DNA of 13,421 nt from positions 1 through 13,421 of the forward strand of contig QEUW01000200.1 in NCBI GenBank assembly GCA_003577005.1. The letters run 5' to 3'. The notes under the pieces were generated by a model. It made no database searches and had not been told where the DNA came from. It saw nothing but the letters and a program-made list of their open reading frames with translations. The DNA comes from Chloroflexota bacterium. GTDB taxonomy: Bacteria; Chloroflexota; Anaerolineae; Caldilineales; Caldilineaceae. Below, one piece after another: positions 13,129 through 13,421 of this stretch. Every line of letters begins with the position of its first letter. Within the stretch, counting starts at the first letter, position 1. The position numbers were made by a program, and so were the translations under genes.

Positions 13129-13421
13129 GATGATGAGTTTCATGTATTGGCGTAAATGGGATAGGCCGGTCACGGTTGGCGGTAGCGAGGCGAGGTTGTG
13201 CGTGCCGGTGCTGATGATGACGGGCCAGGTTGTGCGCTTACAGTATAGTCTGCGTCTGGTGCCTGGTCAATAATATCACCCTACCACCAACCCATCCATG
13301 TTGTTGGTAGCCGCCGATCGCGCGACGCAAGACCTACTTCTACCGTAATTTTGCCATCTGGCGCCGGGTGATAAGGCGGCAAGTTGGCGCTCATATCGCT
13401 ACGCATCCTGTACGCTCTAGA

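Larger units (their letters stand above)
13036..13132. repeat. Palindromic element of about 97 nt upstream of DUF1800
   Basis: The core is a perfect 14-bp inverted repeat: TGTTCAGTTAAGGA (13057-13070) with TCCTTAACTGAACA (13098-13111). Outside the core both flanks continue to resemble each other when one is reverse-complemented (GGATTCG-ATATAAG against GGATTTCG-TATTAG, with small gaps), giving arms of about 35 nt. The spacer of 27 nt contains CGCC/GGCG (13077-13080, 13091-13094), which can also pair. The arms reach to within 5 bases of the DUF1800 ribosome binding site. Confidence 0.75.
13022..13421. other. Upstream region of DUF1800: palindromic element, then no supported gene
   Basis: The first 110 bases hold the palindrome and promoter-like sites listed separately. 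The remainder (13133-13421) has no supported gene. A 47-codon plus frame (13130-13273) has no proper ribosome site. A minus frame open from the window edge to the TAG at 13281-13283 could be the 3' end of a gene outside the window, but 46 codons give no family match I recognise. A 6-bp inverted repeat, ACCAAC/GTTGGT, flanks 13292-13302. Confidence 0.45.

Noticed and set aside
13130..13273. 47-codon plus frame just right of the divergent promoter-like site
   Set aside because: The start would lie at or before the predicted transcription start, there is no spaced ribosome site, and the product is not recognisable.

Overview
The window reads as a chromosomal segment of a Chloroflexota-like bacterium (inference). 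The grounds are a tad/Flp pilus assembly set with no secretin or outer-membrane partner in view, high-GC codon use, secreted proteins with Thr-Pro linkers, and a tail of the form ..YLPVVxx on the secreted DUF1501 protein, a style I associate with that phylum. No rRNA, tRNA, CRISPR array, integrase or transposase gene was found.

Layout. 1-218: non-coding leader with an 18-bp perfect palindrome and a 19-bp perfect inverted repeat. 219-8895, plus strand: cpaB, cpaE/tadZ-like, prepilin peptidase (A24), tadB, tadC, a 633-aa TPR / membrane / TPR / PD40 protein, cpaF (tadA) ATPase and a DUF192 gene. Spacing is tight: peptidase and tadB overlap in ATGA, cpaF and DUF192 overlap in ATGA, and the stop of the TPR gene lies inside the cpaF Shine-Dalgarno. 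Two longer gaps break the set: 1017-1192, and 4966-5177, which is filled with small hairpin repeats. 8896-9184 has no supported gene. 9185-9466 encodes an orphan 93-aa protein. 9467-9743 is non-coding and holds a 48-nt hairpin and an 88-nt nested inverted repeat related to the one at 5067-5097. 9744-13021, minus strand: a DUF1800 gene followed by a DUF1501 gene, 56 nt apart, with a tandem heptamer array in the gap. 13022-13421: a palindromic element about 97 nt long whose two arms each resemble a sigma-70 promoter, pointing in opposite directions, then a tail with no supported gene.

How the genes work together. CpaF is the hexameric motor, TadB and TadC are the inner-membrane platform, the peptidase matures prepilins, CpaE/TadZ would localise the machine, and CpaB is the SAF-domain accessory protein. 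The Flp pilin, TadE/F pseudopilins and any cell-wall component are not in the window and must lie elsewhere. The TPR/PD40 protein sits between tadC and cpaF, which suggests a lineage-specific part or sensor of the apparatus. The DUF1800/DUF1501 pair is a widespread two-gene unit of exported proteins (both with twin-arginine signals here) whose role is still unassigned; nothing links it to the pilus except proximity.

The coding genes are mostly recognisable families. The least explained material is the intergenic inverted repeats, and next the TPR/PD40 protein.
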